Shown: piece by piece, positions 7,210-14,216 of the stretch
How the letters are laid out: each line of letters starts with the position of its first letter
Position numbering within the stretch: the stretch's first letter is position 1
Notes under the pieces: model-generated
Told to the model about the DNA's origin: nothing
The model's input: only the letters and a program-made list of their open reading frames with translations
Databases searched by the model: none
NCBI GenBank assembly: GCA_030549955.1
Contig: JAUQQI010000023.1
Span: 2,564-16,779 of the forward strand
From: Chloroflexota bacterium
GTDB taxonomy: Bacteria; Chloroflexota; Dehalococcoidia; JAUQQI01
Length of the DNA stretch: 14,216 nucleotides
Direction of reading: 5' to 3'
Position numbers and translations under genes: made by a program

Positions 7210-7957
7210 CGACGTCCGGGCCGCGGCAAGCACCATTGCCCGGCCGGTCCTGGAGCTTCGGGAGGTTCACACCTACTACGGTCACATCCACGCCCTCAAA
7301 GGCATCTCCCTCGTCGTCCAGCCCGGGGAAGTCGTTACCCTCATCGGGGCCAACGGGGCCGGAAAGACCACGACCCTCCGGACGGTCTCGGGGCTGGTCA
7401 AGCCCCGGCAGGGCCAGGTCCTGCTGGAGGGCCAGGACATCACCCACCTCCCGCCCCACGAGGTGGCCGCCCTCGGTGTCGGCCACGTTCCGGAGGGCCG
7501 CCGGATATTCCCCCGGCTGACGGTCCTGGAAAACCTCGAAATGGGCGCCTACCTTGTCCGGGACCCCGGAGAAATCCGGCGCCGGCTTAAGTTCGTCTTC
7601 GAGGTTTTCCCCCGCCTTTACGAGCGCCAGGACCAGCCGGGCGGGACCCTTTCCGGCGGCGAACAGCAGATGCTCGCCATCGGCCGGGCCCTGATGATGG
7701 AGCCGAAGATCATGCTCTTGGACGAGCCGTCAATGGGCCTTGCCCCGGTCCTAGTGGAGACGATCTTCGGGGTCCTTAAACAGCTCAACGAGCATGGAAC
7801 GACTATCCTGCTCGTTGAACAGAATGCCCACATGGCCCTCCAGGTCGCCCACCGGGGGTACGTCATTGAGACCGGGCGGATCGTCCTGGAAGGCACGGCC
7901 GCAGAACTGGCGAAAAATCCGCAGGTTCAGGCCGCCTATCTGGGCGGGCTCGACTGA
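7193..7957 (+). CDS. livF: Branched-chain amino acid ABC transporter ATP-binding protein LivF
   Basis: This is the second ATPase of the importer. From the TTG at 7193 it is 254 aa. Motifs: Walker A GANGAGKTT (52-60), signature LSGGEQQMLAIGRAL (153-167), Walker B IMLLDEP (173-179) followed by the LivF-typical SMGLAP, and the switch segment LVEQNA (207-212), where the usual His is Gln as in other LivF proteins. I preferred TTG 7193 because GGGAAGGGG (7176-7184) sits about 8 nt before it; a GTG at 7184 is in frame but overlaps that site. About 15 extra residues precede the usual start of homology (LELREVHTYYG). The gene overlaps livG by 17 nt and closes the liv operon. Confidence 0.95.
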   Translation: MVQPISDVRAAASTIARPVLELREVHTYYGHIHALKGISLVVQPGEVVTLIGANGAGKTTTLRTVSGLVKPRQGQVLLEGQDITHLPPHEVAALGVGHVPEGRRIFPRLTVLENLEMGAYLVRDPGEIRRRLKFVFEVFPRLYERQDQPGGTLSGGEQQMLAIGRALMMEPKIMLLDEPSMGLAPVLVETIFGVLKQLNEHGTTILLVEQNAHMALQVAHRGYVIETGRIVLEGTAAELAKNPQVQAAYLGGLD

Positions 7958-7964
7958 AGCCCGC

Positions 7965-7994
7965 TTGCAACCGGCCTTCGAAGCCCGTTAGACT
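7965..7994 (+). promoter_or_regulatory. Candidate promoter for aceB
   Basis: TTGCAA (7965-7970), an 18-nt spacer and TAGACT (7989-7994) form a moderate sigma70-type promoter in the 72-nt gap between livF and aceB. The -35 and the spacing are the same as in the livK promoter. It overlaps a stable hairpin, so read-through from the liv operon with an mRNA structure is the alternative. Confidence 0.4.
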
Positions 7995-8005
7995 TCGGTT
8001 AACGG
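7985..8005 (+). other. Hairpin with cUUCGg tetraloop between livF and aceB
   Basis: CCGTTA (7985-7990), a bulged G, then AC-TTCG-GT (7992-7999) and TAACGG (8000-8005) fold into an 8-bp stem capped by the very stable C(UUCG)G loop. No U-run follows, so it is not a classic terminator. It ends 24 nt before the aceB start. Confidence 0.5.
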
Positions 8006-8029
8006 AAAATTGCTGACAGGAGGGGAAAG

Positions 8030-9655
8030 ATGTCGGAGGCAGCAGATATCCGGGCCGACCTGAACCGACGCCTCGAGTCTGAGGGCGTAGTCATCCGGGG
8101 CCCCGTCACCCCGGCCTACGCCGAAATTCTGACCCCCGAGGCCCTCCGGTTCGTGGCCAGCCTGCACCGGGAGTTCAACCCAACCCGGCAGCGGCTTTTG
8201 CGCCGCCGGGCCGAGATTCAGGCCGAGATAAACGCCGGGAAACTCCCAGATTTCCTGGCCGAGACCGAAGAGATCCGCCGGGCCGACTGGCAGGTGGCCC
8301 CGGCACCGCCTGACCTGCGAAAGCGGTGGGTCGAGATAACCGGGCCGGTCGACCGTAAGATGATGATCAACGCCCTGAACTCCGGCGCCGACGTTTACAT
8401 GGCCGACTTCGAAGATGCCTTCTCCCCGACCTGGGCCGGGGTCGTGGAGGGGCAGATTAACCTCAGGGACGCCGTCGATGGCACCATTGAGTACGTGAGC
8501 CCGGAGGGACGGCTCTACCGGCTGGCCGAAAAGACGGCTGTCCTCATGGTCCGGCCCCGGGGCTGGCACCTGGACGAGAAGCATGTTCTTGTCGACGGCG
8601 AGCAGGTTTCGGCGTCCCTGTTCGACTTCGGCCTCTTCTTCTATCACAATGCCCGCAAGCTCATCGATAAGGGTACCGGCCCGTACTTTTACATCCCCAA
8701 GCTTGAAAACCACCTTGAGGCCCGCCTCTGGAACGACGTTTTTAACCGGGCCCAGGAGCTGCTTGGCATCCGCCCGGGCACCATCCGGGCTACCGTCCTG
8801 ATTGAGACCATCCTGGCCGCCTTCGAGATGGAAGAGATCCTTTACGAGCTCCGGAATCACTCGGGGGGGCTCAACTTCGGCCGCTGGGATTACATCTTCA
8901 GCTTCATCAAGAAGTTCTTTAGCTTCCAGGAGTATGTCTTTCCCGACCGGGCCCAGGTGACGATGGATAAGCACTTCCTCAAGTCCCTCGCCCTTCTCCT
9001 GGTAAACACCTGTCACCGGCGGGGCGCCCACGCCATCGGCGGGATGGCCGCCCAGATCCCGGCCCGGGACCCGGAGGTGAATGAGCGTAACATAGCCAAG
9101 GTCCGGGAGGACAAAGAGCGGGAGATCTCCCAGGGGTTTGACGGCACCTGGGTAGCCCACCCTTGGCTTGTTCCGGTCGTTCGGGAGATGTTCGAACAGC
9201 GGATGCCCGGACCCGACCAGCGCCACCTGATCCATGAGGACCTGCACGTGACCGCGGCCGACCTCCTGAGAGTGCCGGAGGGGGATATCACCGAAGGCGG
9301 CCTCCGAACGAACGTAAATGTCGGCGTCCGCTACCTGGAGTCGTGGCTCCGGGGCATCGGGGCCGCGTCGATCAACTACCTGATGGAGGACACGGCCACC
9401 GTTGAGATCTCCCGGGCCCAGATCCAGCAGTGGCTCCGGCATCGGGCAACCCTGAACGACGGCCGGCCGGTCACCGAGGCCCTGGTCAGGCAGGTCTTCG
9501 CCGAGGAGCTTGACCGCATCCGAGCCGAGCTGGGCCCCGAGGCCTGGGCCGAAAGCCGGTTTGAGCTTGCGGCGAAGGTTCTCCAGGAGGAAATTATCTT
9601 CAGACCAGCCTTCGTCGAGTTCCTGCCGCTGGTCGCTTACAACTACATTGATTGA
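8030..9655 (+). CDS. aceB: Malate synthase A
   Basis: Malate synthase condenses glyoxylate with acetyl-CoA to give malate and CoA (glyoxylate shunt or glyoxylate salvage). The 541-aa length matches the A-type enzyme (E. coli AceB is 533 aa). Conserved sites are [12 protein letters not shown] (174-185, with the catalytic Arg), [19 protein letters not shown] (256-274, with metal-binding Glu259), [10 protein letters not shown] (282-291, with Asp287) and the C-terminal [15 protein letters not shown] stretch with the candidate catalytic base Asp454. The ATG has AGGAGGGG about 5 nt upstream (CAGGAGGGGAAAG). No isocitrate lyase gene is visible nearby. The next gene starts 19 nt after the stop. Confidence 0.96.
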   Translation: MSEAADIRADLNRRLESEGVVIRGPVTPAYAEILTPEALRFVASLHREFNPTRQRLLRRRAEIQAEINAGKLPDFLAETEEIRRADWQVAPAPPDLRKRWVEITGPVDRKMMINALNSGADVYMADFEDAFSPTWAGVVEGQINLRDAVDGTIEYVSPEGRLYRLAEKTAVLMVRPRGWHLDEKHVLVDGEQVSASLFDFGLFFYHNARKLIDKGTGPYFYIPKLENHLEARLWNDVFNRAQELLGIRPGTIRATVLIETILAAFEMEEILYELRNHSGGLNFGRWDYIFSFIKKFFSFQEYVFPDRAQVTMDKHFLKSLALLLVNTCHRRGAHAIGGMAAQIPARDPEVNERNIAKVREDKEREISQGFDGTWVAHPWLVPVVREMFEQRMPGPDQRHLIHEDLHVTAADLLRVPEGDITEGGLRTNVNVGVRYLESWLRGIGAASINYLMEDTATVEISRAQIQQWLRHRATLNDGRPVTEALVRQVFAEELDRIRAELGPEAWAESRFELAAKVLQEEIIFRPAFVEFLPLVAYNYID

Positions 9656-9674
9656 GGCGACACGAAGCCAGACC

Positions 9675-10844
9675 GTGACGGTCGAGGTTGTCCGGGCCGG
9701 GTCAGACCGATTCCGGCGGGAGTTTGTTCGTTTTCCCCGCCTCATTTACCGGGGTGACCCGCACTGGGTCCCGCCCCTGGAAACCGATGAACTTGCGCTG
9801 GCCGGCGGCCGACACCCGTTCTGGGAGTACGGCGAGGTTGTTCCGTTCCTGGCCTACTCCGACGGCCAACCTGTTGGCCGGGTCGCGGCCATCCGGAACG
9901 ACCTCCATAACCGGTACCACGGCCGCCGGGACGGGTTCTTCGGCTTTTTCGAGGCCGTCGATTCCCCGCCAGTGGCCCGGGCCCTGCTCAGGGCCGTGGA
10001 AGCCCAGGCCCGGGCGTGGGGTTTCGATACGGTCTACGGGCCGGCCTCACCCTCCATGAACGACCTGGTGGGCTGGGTCGTCGAAGGGACCGGCATGCCG
10101 ACATTTCTGATGCCTTATAACCCGCCGTATTATCCGAAGCTGGCGGAAGCCTGCGGCTACCGGAAAGCCATCGACTTATACGCTTACCTGGGAAGCCGGG
10201 CTGACCTCGAGAACCCCCGCTGGAATCGTCTGGTCCAGGCCGCCGAGCGCCTGGCCGAACGGGGCCGAATCCGGCTCCGGCCCGTGGATATGAGCCGGCT
10301 CGAGGCTGAAATCCGGGCGTTCGCCCTGGACGTGTACCCGGCCGCCTGGGGCCAGAACTGGGGATTCCAGCCCATCACCGAGGCCGAGCTGAAGCACATG
10401 GCCCGCAGTCTCCGGCCGGTGCTGGTGCCGGACCTGATCCTTTTCGCCGAGAGGGTTCCGGAAAGCCCGGATGACGGGCCGCCGGAGGTGGTGGCGGTCC
10501 TCATCGCCGTCCCCGATTACAATCCCGTCCTCAAACGGCTCAACGGCCGGCTCACCCTGTGGGGGCTCCTGAGGTTTATCTGGGAAGTCAGGGTCCGCCG
10601 GAGCCTCAAGCGGGTCCGGGTCATTGCCTTCGGCGTAAAACCCGCCCATCAGCAGACCGGGGTTGCGGTCCTGATGGTTCACCGGGTGGTTCAGAATGCC
10701 CTGCGGCTCGGGTTCGAAGAAATGGAAGTGTCTTGGGTCCTCGAGACAAACCGGGCCATGCGAAACATCGCCGAGAAATTCGGCCTGAAGCCCTACCGGA
10801 CGTACCGGATCTTCCGCAAGAACCTTGCGCCCGACGGCGGTTGA
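9675..10844 (+). CDS. GNAT-like N-acetyltransferase-fold protein of unknown substrate
   Basis: This is a 389-aa protein of a GNAT-related family found in several bacterial phyla; its substrate is not known to me. The N-terminal half has YRGDPHWVPPLETDE (25-39), HPFWEYGEVVPFLAY (47-61), VGRVAAIRNDLHNRYHGRRDGFFGFFE (67-93) and GPASPSMNDLVGWVV plus LMPYNPPYYPKLAE, all typical of this group. The C-terminal half has a degenerate acetyl-CoA-binding stretch, VKPAHQQTGVAVLMVHRVVQ, and a final fold-back EVSWVLETNRAMRNIAEKFG like other GNAT C-termini. The GTG at 9675 is the best start by homology, but the nearest GAGG lies 17 nt upstream; TTG 9648, inside aceB, is an in-frame alternative. The gene lies 19 nt after aceB and overlaps the next gene by 20 nt, so it is probably co-transcribed with both. 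Confidence 0.75.
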   Translation: MTVEVVRAGSDRFRREFVRFPRLIYRGDPHWVPPLETDELALAGGRHPFWEYGEVVPFLAYSDGQPVGRVAAIRNDLHNRYHGRRDGFFGFFEAVDSPPVARALLRAVEAQARAWGFDTVYGPASPSMNDLVGWVVEGTGMPTFLMPYNPPYYPKLAEACGYRKAIDLYAYLGSRADLENPRWNRLVQAAERLAERGRIRLRPVDMSRLEAEIRAFALDVYPAAWGQNWGFQPITEAELKHMARSLRPVLVPDLILFAERVPESPDDGPPEVVAVLIAVPDYNPVLKRLNGRLTLWGLLRFIWEVRVRRSLKRVRVIAFGVKPAHQQTGVAVLMVHRVVQNALRLGFEEMEVSWVLETNRAMRNIAEKFGLKPYRTYRIFRKNLAPDGG

Positions 10845-11892
10845 GCGGCCGGTTCACGGCGGGGCCCGGCCGGATCAGCTCCAGGCCGGGGTCATCGACT
10901 TCAGTGCCAGCATCAATCCCTACGCCCCGCCCCCCGGTTTGCGGCGGGCCCTGGCTGCCGCCGACCTGCGAAGTTACCCTGACCCCTTCGCCGGCTCCCT
11001 AGCCACCCAGCTTGCCTCTACCCATAACCTGCGGCCGGGGCATCTCCTGGTGGGCAACGGCGCCTCGGAACTCATCTTCCTGATTGCCCGCGCCCTCCTC
11101 GGACCCGGGAGCCGGACCGTGGTCGTGGGACCGGCCTTCGGCGAGTACGCCTACGCTTCGGCCCTCACCGGGGCGGAAGTCGTAACTTACCTGGCCCCCG
11201 AGCCGGCCGGGTTTGTCCCGGAACTGGCCGAGCTTACCCGGCTTTTGAACCGGACCCGACCAGCCCTCGTCTGGGCCGCAAACCCGGCGAACCCGACCGG
11301 GATTTACCTGCCCGAAGGCCCGTTCAAAGCCACCCTCGACGCCTTTGAGGGCGTCCTGGTCATCGACGAGGCGTTCCGGTCGTTCGTCAGTGGGCCGTGG
11401 CCGTCCGAGGCCTTGCTGAACACCGGCAGGGTCATTTTGCTCCGGTCCCTCACGAAGGATTTCGGCCTGGCGGGGCTGCGGCTCGGGTATCTGCTGGGAC
11501 CGCCCGAAATTGTGGACCGGGTCAGGGCACACCAGCCGCCCTGGTCGGTCAACGCCCTGGCCCAAGCCGCGGGCGAATTCATCCTGACCCGGACCGACTT
11601 TATCGACGCTTGCCGCAGCCGGCTCACCCGCCGGCGACAGGAACTCCGGCGGGCGCTGGAACGCCTCGGCCTGCGGGTTTCGGACTCGGCCGCGAACTTC
11701 CTCCTGGTCAGGACCGGCGCCGCCACTGCCTGCACAGAATTTCTGCTTGAAAGACACGGGATTCTCGTCCGGGACTGCACATCCTTCGGCCTGCCCGATT
11801 ACATCCGGGTGGCCGTCCGACGCCGGCCCGAAAACCGCCGGCTCGTGGCGGCCCTTACCGATTGGGTGCGGTCCCGGGCCCCTCATCCTTGA
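10825..11892 (+). CDS. CobD-like threonine-phosphate decarboxylase / HisC-like class I aminotransferase
   Basis: This is a 355-aa fold-type I PLP enzyme. Features point to L-threonine-O-3-phosphate decarboxylase (CobD, which makes the aminopropanol linker of cobalamin): N-terminal HGG (11-13), IDFSASINPYAPP (24-36), GNGASELIF (78-86), AANPANPTG (151-159), VIDEAF (179-184), PLP lysine in RSLTKDFGLAGLRLGYL (Lys211), and near the end VRDCTSFGLPDYIRVAVR with a following E-N pair. Histidinol-phosphate aminotransferase is the close alternative; the DFS-NINP and RDC-SF motifs favour CobD. No other cobalamin or histidine genes are nearby. The TTG at 10825 lies inside the end of the upstream gene and has only a weak ribosome-binding site, so coupled translation is likely. 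Confidence 0.75.
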   Translation: MRPTAVERPVHGGARPDQLQAGVIDFSASINPYAPPPGLRRALAAADLRSYPDPFAGSLATQLASTHNLRPGHLLVGNGASELIFLIARALLGPGSRTVVVGPAFGEYAYASALTGAEVVTYLAPEPAGFVPELAELTRLLNRTRPALVWAANPANPTGIYLPEGPFKATLDAFEGVLVIDEAFRSFVSGPWPSEALLNTGRVILLRSLTKDFGLAGLRLGYLLGPPEIVDRVRAHQPPWSVNALAQAAGEFILTRTDFIDACRSRLTRRRQELRRALERLGLRVSDSAANFLLVRTGAATACTEFLLERHGILVRDCTSFGLPDYIRVAVRRRPENRRLVAALTDWVRSRAPHP

Positions 11893-11917
11893 CACCGGAC
11901 CCACCATCCGCGATAAT
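11889..11917 (+). promoter_or_regulatory. Near-consensus sigma70 promoter
   Basis: A perfect TTGACA (11889-11894), a 17-nt spacer and GATAAT (11912-11917, one base off consensus) make the strongest promoter seen in the window. The -35 overlaps the stop codon of the upstream gene. Predicted transcription start is near 11924. Confidence 0.8.
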
Positions 11918-11920
11918 TAA

Positions 11921-11936
11921 TCGCACAAACGTGCGA
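11921..11936. promoter_or_regulatory. SOS-box-like palindromic operator
   Basis: TCGCACAAACGTGCGA is a perfect 6-4-6 dyad just downstream of the -10 and on top of the predicted start site. Its inner part CGCAC-N4-GTGCG differs from the Gram-positive LexA (DinR) consensus CGAACRNNYGTTYG at two positions that change symmetrically. That placement is typical of a repressor site; LexA as the binder is an inference. Confidence 0.55.
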
Positions 11937-11958
11937 ATACTAAATCGGAGGTTCAGTG

Positions 11959-12567
11959 GTGAAGCGCGAATTCATGGTTGAGCGGAACGGCCGGACCTTT
12001 GTCCTCTACGCCGGCCTCCTGGACGAGGCCCACCGCCAGGGGCTGAAGTCGATAACGACCCGGCTCATCCAGGTTCCGGGTCCGGACAACGGCTACACGG
12101 CCATCTGTCAGGCCGTGGTCGAGACCAGCAAGGGCGTCTTCTCGGGTATTGGCGATGCGTCCCCGGAGAATGTCCCACCCCAGATGCGGATGCACCTTAT
12201 TCGGATGGCCGAAACCCGGGCCAAGGCCCGGGCCCTCCGGGACGCGGTGAATGTTGGGGTTGCGGCCCTGGAGGAGCTCGCCGACGAGGCCGAGGCCATC
12301 GAGGCCGAGGCGCCGACCCGTCGGGCGGGCCGAAGTGCCACCCGTTCATTACCCGGCGAGGAGGCAATGGCCGGCGGACCCGCCGCGACTGAAGCCCAGA
12401 TGCGGGCGATTCGGGCCATTGGGCGAACCCGCCACCAGCTTTCGGATGACCAGCTTGAGGGTCTGGCCCGGGAGCGATTTGGTAAGGGGCTGGCGGAGCT
12501 GTCCCGCCGGGAAGCCTCGGCCCTCATCGACGACCTCCGGTCGGGGCCGACGGCCGTCGCCAGCTAA
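11959..12567 (+). CDS. Putative Rad52-like single-strand DNA annealing protein (uncharacterised)
   Basis: This 202-aa protein is not a recognised named gene. The N-terminal domain (1-108) has strand-rich FVLYAGLLDEAHRQGLKSITT, then VVETSKGVFSGIGDASPENV and a helix RMAETRAKARALRDAVNVG (82-100). An E-T-R-A-x-x-R-A-L-R helix after a G-x-G-D-A strand is reminiscent of phage Erf/Rad52/DdrA-type annealing domains. An acidic linker (109-118) and a variable Arg/Ala-rich stretch follow. The C-terminal domain (about 143-195), ATEAQMRAI...LSDDQLEGLA...LSRREASALIDDLR, resembles a small helical domain often attached to such proteins. GTG 11959 has GGAGG 7 nt upstream; GTG 11956, one codon earlier, is also possible. 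The gene has its own strong promoter with a palindromic operator. The annealing function is an inference from motif style. Confidence 0.7.
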   Translation: MKREFMVERNGRTFVLYAGLLDEAHRQGLKSITTRLIQVPGPDNGYTAICQAVVETSKGVFSGIGDASPENVPPQMRMHLIRMAETRAKARALRDAVNVGVAALEELADEAEAIEAEAPTRRAGRSATRSLPGEEAMAGGPAATEAQMRAIRAIGRTRHQLSDDQLEGLARERFGKGLAELSRREASALIDDLRSGPTAVAS

Positions 12568-12588
12568 CAACCGGCGCAGCCGACGGCC

Positions 12589-12618
12589 TTGACCGGACGC
12601 CGCCGGTCGTGCTAGCCT
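12589..12618 (+). promoter_or_regulatory. Candidate promoter for the coaX-coaBC leader
   Basis: TTGACC (12589-12594), an 18-nt spacer and TAGCCT (12613-12618) with an extended-10 TG at 12610-12611. The -35 is good and the -10 is weak. It would start a transcript near 12625, upstream of the terminator and of coaX. Confidence 0.4.
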
Positions 12619-12624
12619 AAAGGG

Positions 12625-12736
12625 GCAGCCGGACCCAAGAGGGCCGGCAGCCGTTTGGAGACTTTACCCGATCAAACCGCTCGGATCCGCCCGGACCGAG
12701 ACGGCATCGAATGCCTCCCGGTCGGGAGGCTTTTTT
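12625..12736 (+). ncRNA. Candidate structured leader RNA / attenuator before coaX
   Basis: The stretch can fold into successive hairpins: GCCGG-a-CCC / GGG-CCGGC with an AAGA loop (12628-12648); GTTTG/CAAAC closing a 15-nt loop (12653-12677); CTCGG/CCGAG (12680-12700); GGCAT-CGA-ATGCC (12703-12715); and the terminator (12713-12730). The fourth hairpin shares three bases with the terminator stem, so the two compete. CCTCC of the terminator 5' arm (12715-12719) can also pair with the GGAGG ribosome-binding site of coaX (12754-12758). I match it to no riboswitch class I know. It could instead be just the 3' end of the upstream gene's transcript. Confidence 0.4.
12713..12736 (+). terminator. Strong intrinsic terminator upstream of coaX
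   Basis: GCCTCCCG (12713-12720), GT, CGGGAGGC (12723-12730) and six T (12731-12736) form a perfect 8-bp stem plus U-tract. It lies 146 nt after the stop of the putative annealing gene and 33 nt before coaX, so it either ends the upstream transcript or attenuates coaX-coaBC. Confidence 0.9.
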
Positions 12737-12769
12737 CGTTCCGGGCGGCGAAAGGAGGGAAGCTTTCCG

Positions 12770-13546
12770 GTGCTGCTCGCCGTCGACATCGGCAACACCA
12801 ACGTGACTGTCGGCCTTTTCGCCGGCCAGGAACTTAAGGCCACCTGGCGGCTGGCCACCGAACTCAACCGGATGCCCGATGAGTATGGCATCCTCCTGAC
12901 GGGCCTTCTGGCCCAGGCCGGTCGAACACCGGCTGACGTGACCGACGGCATCATTTCGAGCGTGGTTCCACCCCTCGTCCCCACCTTCCTGGAAGTTTTC
13001 CAACGCTACTTCGGCGGCCTTCGTCCCCTGGTTCTCGAGGCAGGGGTCAAAACCGGGGTAAAAATTCTCTACGAGAACCCACGGGAAGTCGGGGCCGACC
13101 GGGTTGCCAATGCGGCGGCCGCTTACCGGTTCTTCGGCGGGCCGACCGTTGTTATCGATTTTGGGACGGGCACGACCTTTGATGTGGTCTCGGCCCGGGG
13201 CGAGTACCTCGGGGGCGTTATCGCCCCCGGCATCGGCATTGCTGCCGAGGCCCTCTTCCAGCGGACGGCAAAGCTGCCGCGGGTGGAGGTCGCCCGGCCC
13301 CGGTCGGCCATCGGCCGCAACACCGTTGCCGCCATCCAGGCCGGCCTTTACTTCGGGTACATCGGCCTCGTGAACGAAATCCTTAACCGCATAATCCAGG
13401 AGCTCGGCGAAAGGCCCCGGGTCATTGCGACGGGGGGCCTGGCCGAGCTGATTGCCCCGGACATCCCCGTCATCGAGCGGGTGGTCCCTGAGATCACCCT
13501 CCAGGGGCTCCGCATTATATACGAGCTCAACCGCAAGGAGGCCTGA
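12770..13546 (+). CDS. coaX: Type III pantothenate kinase
   Basis: CoaX phosphorylates pantothenate to 4'-phosphopantothenate, the first step of CoA synthesis. The 258-aa length is normal for the family. Motifs of this acetate/sugar-kinase-fold (ASKHA) enzyme are DIGNTN (6-11, phosphate loop), [13 protein letters not shown] (103-115, with catalytic Asp110 and pantothenate-binding residues) and DFGTGTTFD (130-138). [22 protein letters not shown] and a C-terminal [12 protein letters not shown] also match. The GTG start has AGGAGG (12753-12758) 11 nt upstream, just after a terminator. It overlaps coaBC by one base (TGATG), so the two CoA genes are co-expressed. Confidence 0.96.
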   Translation: MLLAVDIGNTNVTVGLFAGQELKATWRLATELNRMPDEYGILLTGLLAQAGRTPADVTDGIISSVVPPLVPTFLEVFQRYFGGLRPLVLEAGVKTGVKILYENPREVGADRVANAAAAYRFFGGPTVVIDFGTGTTFDVVSARGEYLGGVIAPGIGIAAEALFQRTAKLPRVEVARPRSAIGRNTVAAIQAGLYFGYIGLVNEILNRIIQELGERPRVIATGGLAELIAPDIPVIERVVPEITLQGLRIIYELNRKEA

Positions 13547-14216
13547 TGCTTGGCGGGAAGCGCATCCTGCTCGGCGTTACCGGGAGCATTGCGGCCTACA
13601 AGGCCGTCCAGCTGGCGAGCGACCTGGTCAAGGCCGGGGCGCTGGTCGACGTTGTCCTAACCCGCGCCGCCCTCGAGTTCGTCACCCCCCTCGCCTTCCG
13701 GGCTATCACCCACCGGGAGGTGTTTACGTCGATGTTTGACCCGAACCAGCCGGAGGCCCTCGAGCACGTAACCCTCGCCCGGCAAATCGATGCGGTCGTC
13801 GTCGCCCCGGCCACCGCCCACGCCATCGCCAAATTTGCCCTGGGTCTTGCCGATGACCTCCTCTCAACCACCGTCCTCACAACCCGCGTCCCGACCGTCA
13901 TCGCCCCGGCGATGGAAACCGCGATGTATGAGCATCCTGCAACCCAGGCCCACCTGGCCACCCTCCGGGGGCGGGGCTGGGGCGTCGTCGGGCCCGCCAC
14001 CGGTCGCCTTGCGTCCGGTGCCGTCGGGGCGGGCCGGCTCGCCGACCCGGAGGAGGTCATCGGGGCGTTGCGGTGGGCCCTGGGCCGCCGGGGCGACCTG
14101 GCCGGGCGCCGTCTTGTCGTAACGGCCGGCCCAACCCGAGAACCCATCGACCCCGTTCGGGTCGTTACGAACCGGTCGTCCGGTAAGATGGGGTTTGGCA
14201 TCCCGGAAGCTGCCCG
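13546..14216 (+). CDS. coaBC: Bifunctional phosphopantothenoylcysteine decarboxylase / synthetase CoaBC, N-terminal part (runs off right edge)
   Basis: CoaBC (Dfp) joins cysteine to 4'-phosphopantothenate and decarboxylates the product. The first 223 codons are present: the CoaC flavin-decarboxylase domain (about 1-180) and the start of the CoaB synthetase domain ([29 protein letters not shown], from 189). Visible are the FMN-binding [10 protein letters not shown] (11-20), probable catalytic His74 and [20 protein letters not shown] (87-106). The usual PAMN motif reads PAME (Glu124), and the usual ACG of the substrate flap reads ASG (Ser157), so two residues known to be important in E. coli Dfp differ. 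The ATG overlaps the coaX stop and has AAGGAGG 4 nt upstream. The reading frame stays open to the end of the window. Confidence 0.93.
   Translation, partial: MLGGKRILLGVTGSIAAYKAVQLASDLVKAGALVDVVLTRAALEFVTPLAFRAITHREVFTSMFDPNQPEALEHVTLARQIDAVVVAPATAHAIAKFALGLADDLLSTTVLTTRVPTVIAPAMETAMYEHPATQAHLATLRGRGWGVVGPATGRLASGAVGAGRLADPEEVIGALRWALGRRGDLAGRRLVVTAGPTREPIDPVRVVTNRSSGKMGFGIPEAA

Noticed and set aside
7988..9745. Long minus-strand open frame (585 codons) opposite aceB
   Set aside because: It is the antisense shadow of a high-GC gene; its translation is rich in Gly/Pro/Leu/Asp with no family motifs, while the plus strand encodes a clear malate synthase.
12655..12837. Small open frame starting TTG 12655 across the terminator
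   Set aside because: It runs through the terminator and into coaX in another frame, lacks a ribosome-binding site and has an Arg-rich shadow-like composition.
1..14216. CRISPR arrays, insertion sequences, phage or toxin-antitoxin genes
   Set aside because: No regularly spaced repeats, transposase motifs, terminal inverted repeats or phage gene runs were seen.

Overview
The window is GC-rich (roughly two thirds G+C) and bacterial. It reads as a Chloroflexota-like, probably thermophilic genome. That is an inference from the proline/alanine-rich lipoprotein leader of LivK, a bacterial NurA, an unusual GNAT-like protein and the frequent GTG/TTG starts; no rRNA or other taxonomic marker is present.

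Layout. Positions 1-2196 (minus strand) hold the selenocysteine-specific elongation factor selB, followed after 3 nt by the start of nurA, which runs off the left edge. A divergent regulatory region (2197-2466) separates selB from a plus-strand operon for a branched-chain amino acid (or related amide/acid) ABC importer, livK-livH-livM-livG-livF (2467-7957). livM is split by a one-base frame change near 5290. Next come malate synthase (aceB, 8030-9655), a GNAT-like acetyltransferase (9675-10844) and a CobD/HisC-like PLP enzyme (10825-11892), packed closely or overlapping.

A second transcription unit starts at 11889 with a near-consensus promoter. A perfect 16-bp palindrome resembling an SOS box lies on the predicted start site. 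The unit encodes a small protein that looks like a Rad52-type single-strand annealing protein (inferred, not a recognised named gene). A structured 110-nt stretch ending in a strong intrinsic terminator (12713-12736) lies just upstream of coaX (type III pantothenate kinase). coaX overlaps the start of coaBC (dfp) by one base, and coaBC runs off the right edge; together they form a CoA-biosynthesis operon.

The most interesting points are the SOS-like control of the putative annealing protein, the possible attenuator or leader RNA before coaX-coaBC, the livM frame break, and active-site substitutions in CoaBC. I see no CRISPR array, insertion sequence, tRNA or rRNA, and no clear wholly new multi-gene system.
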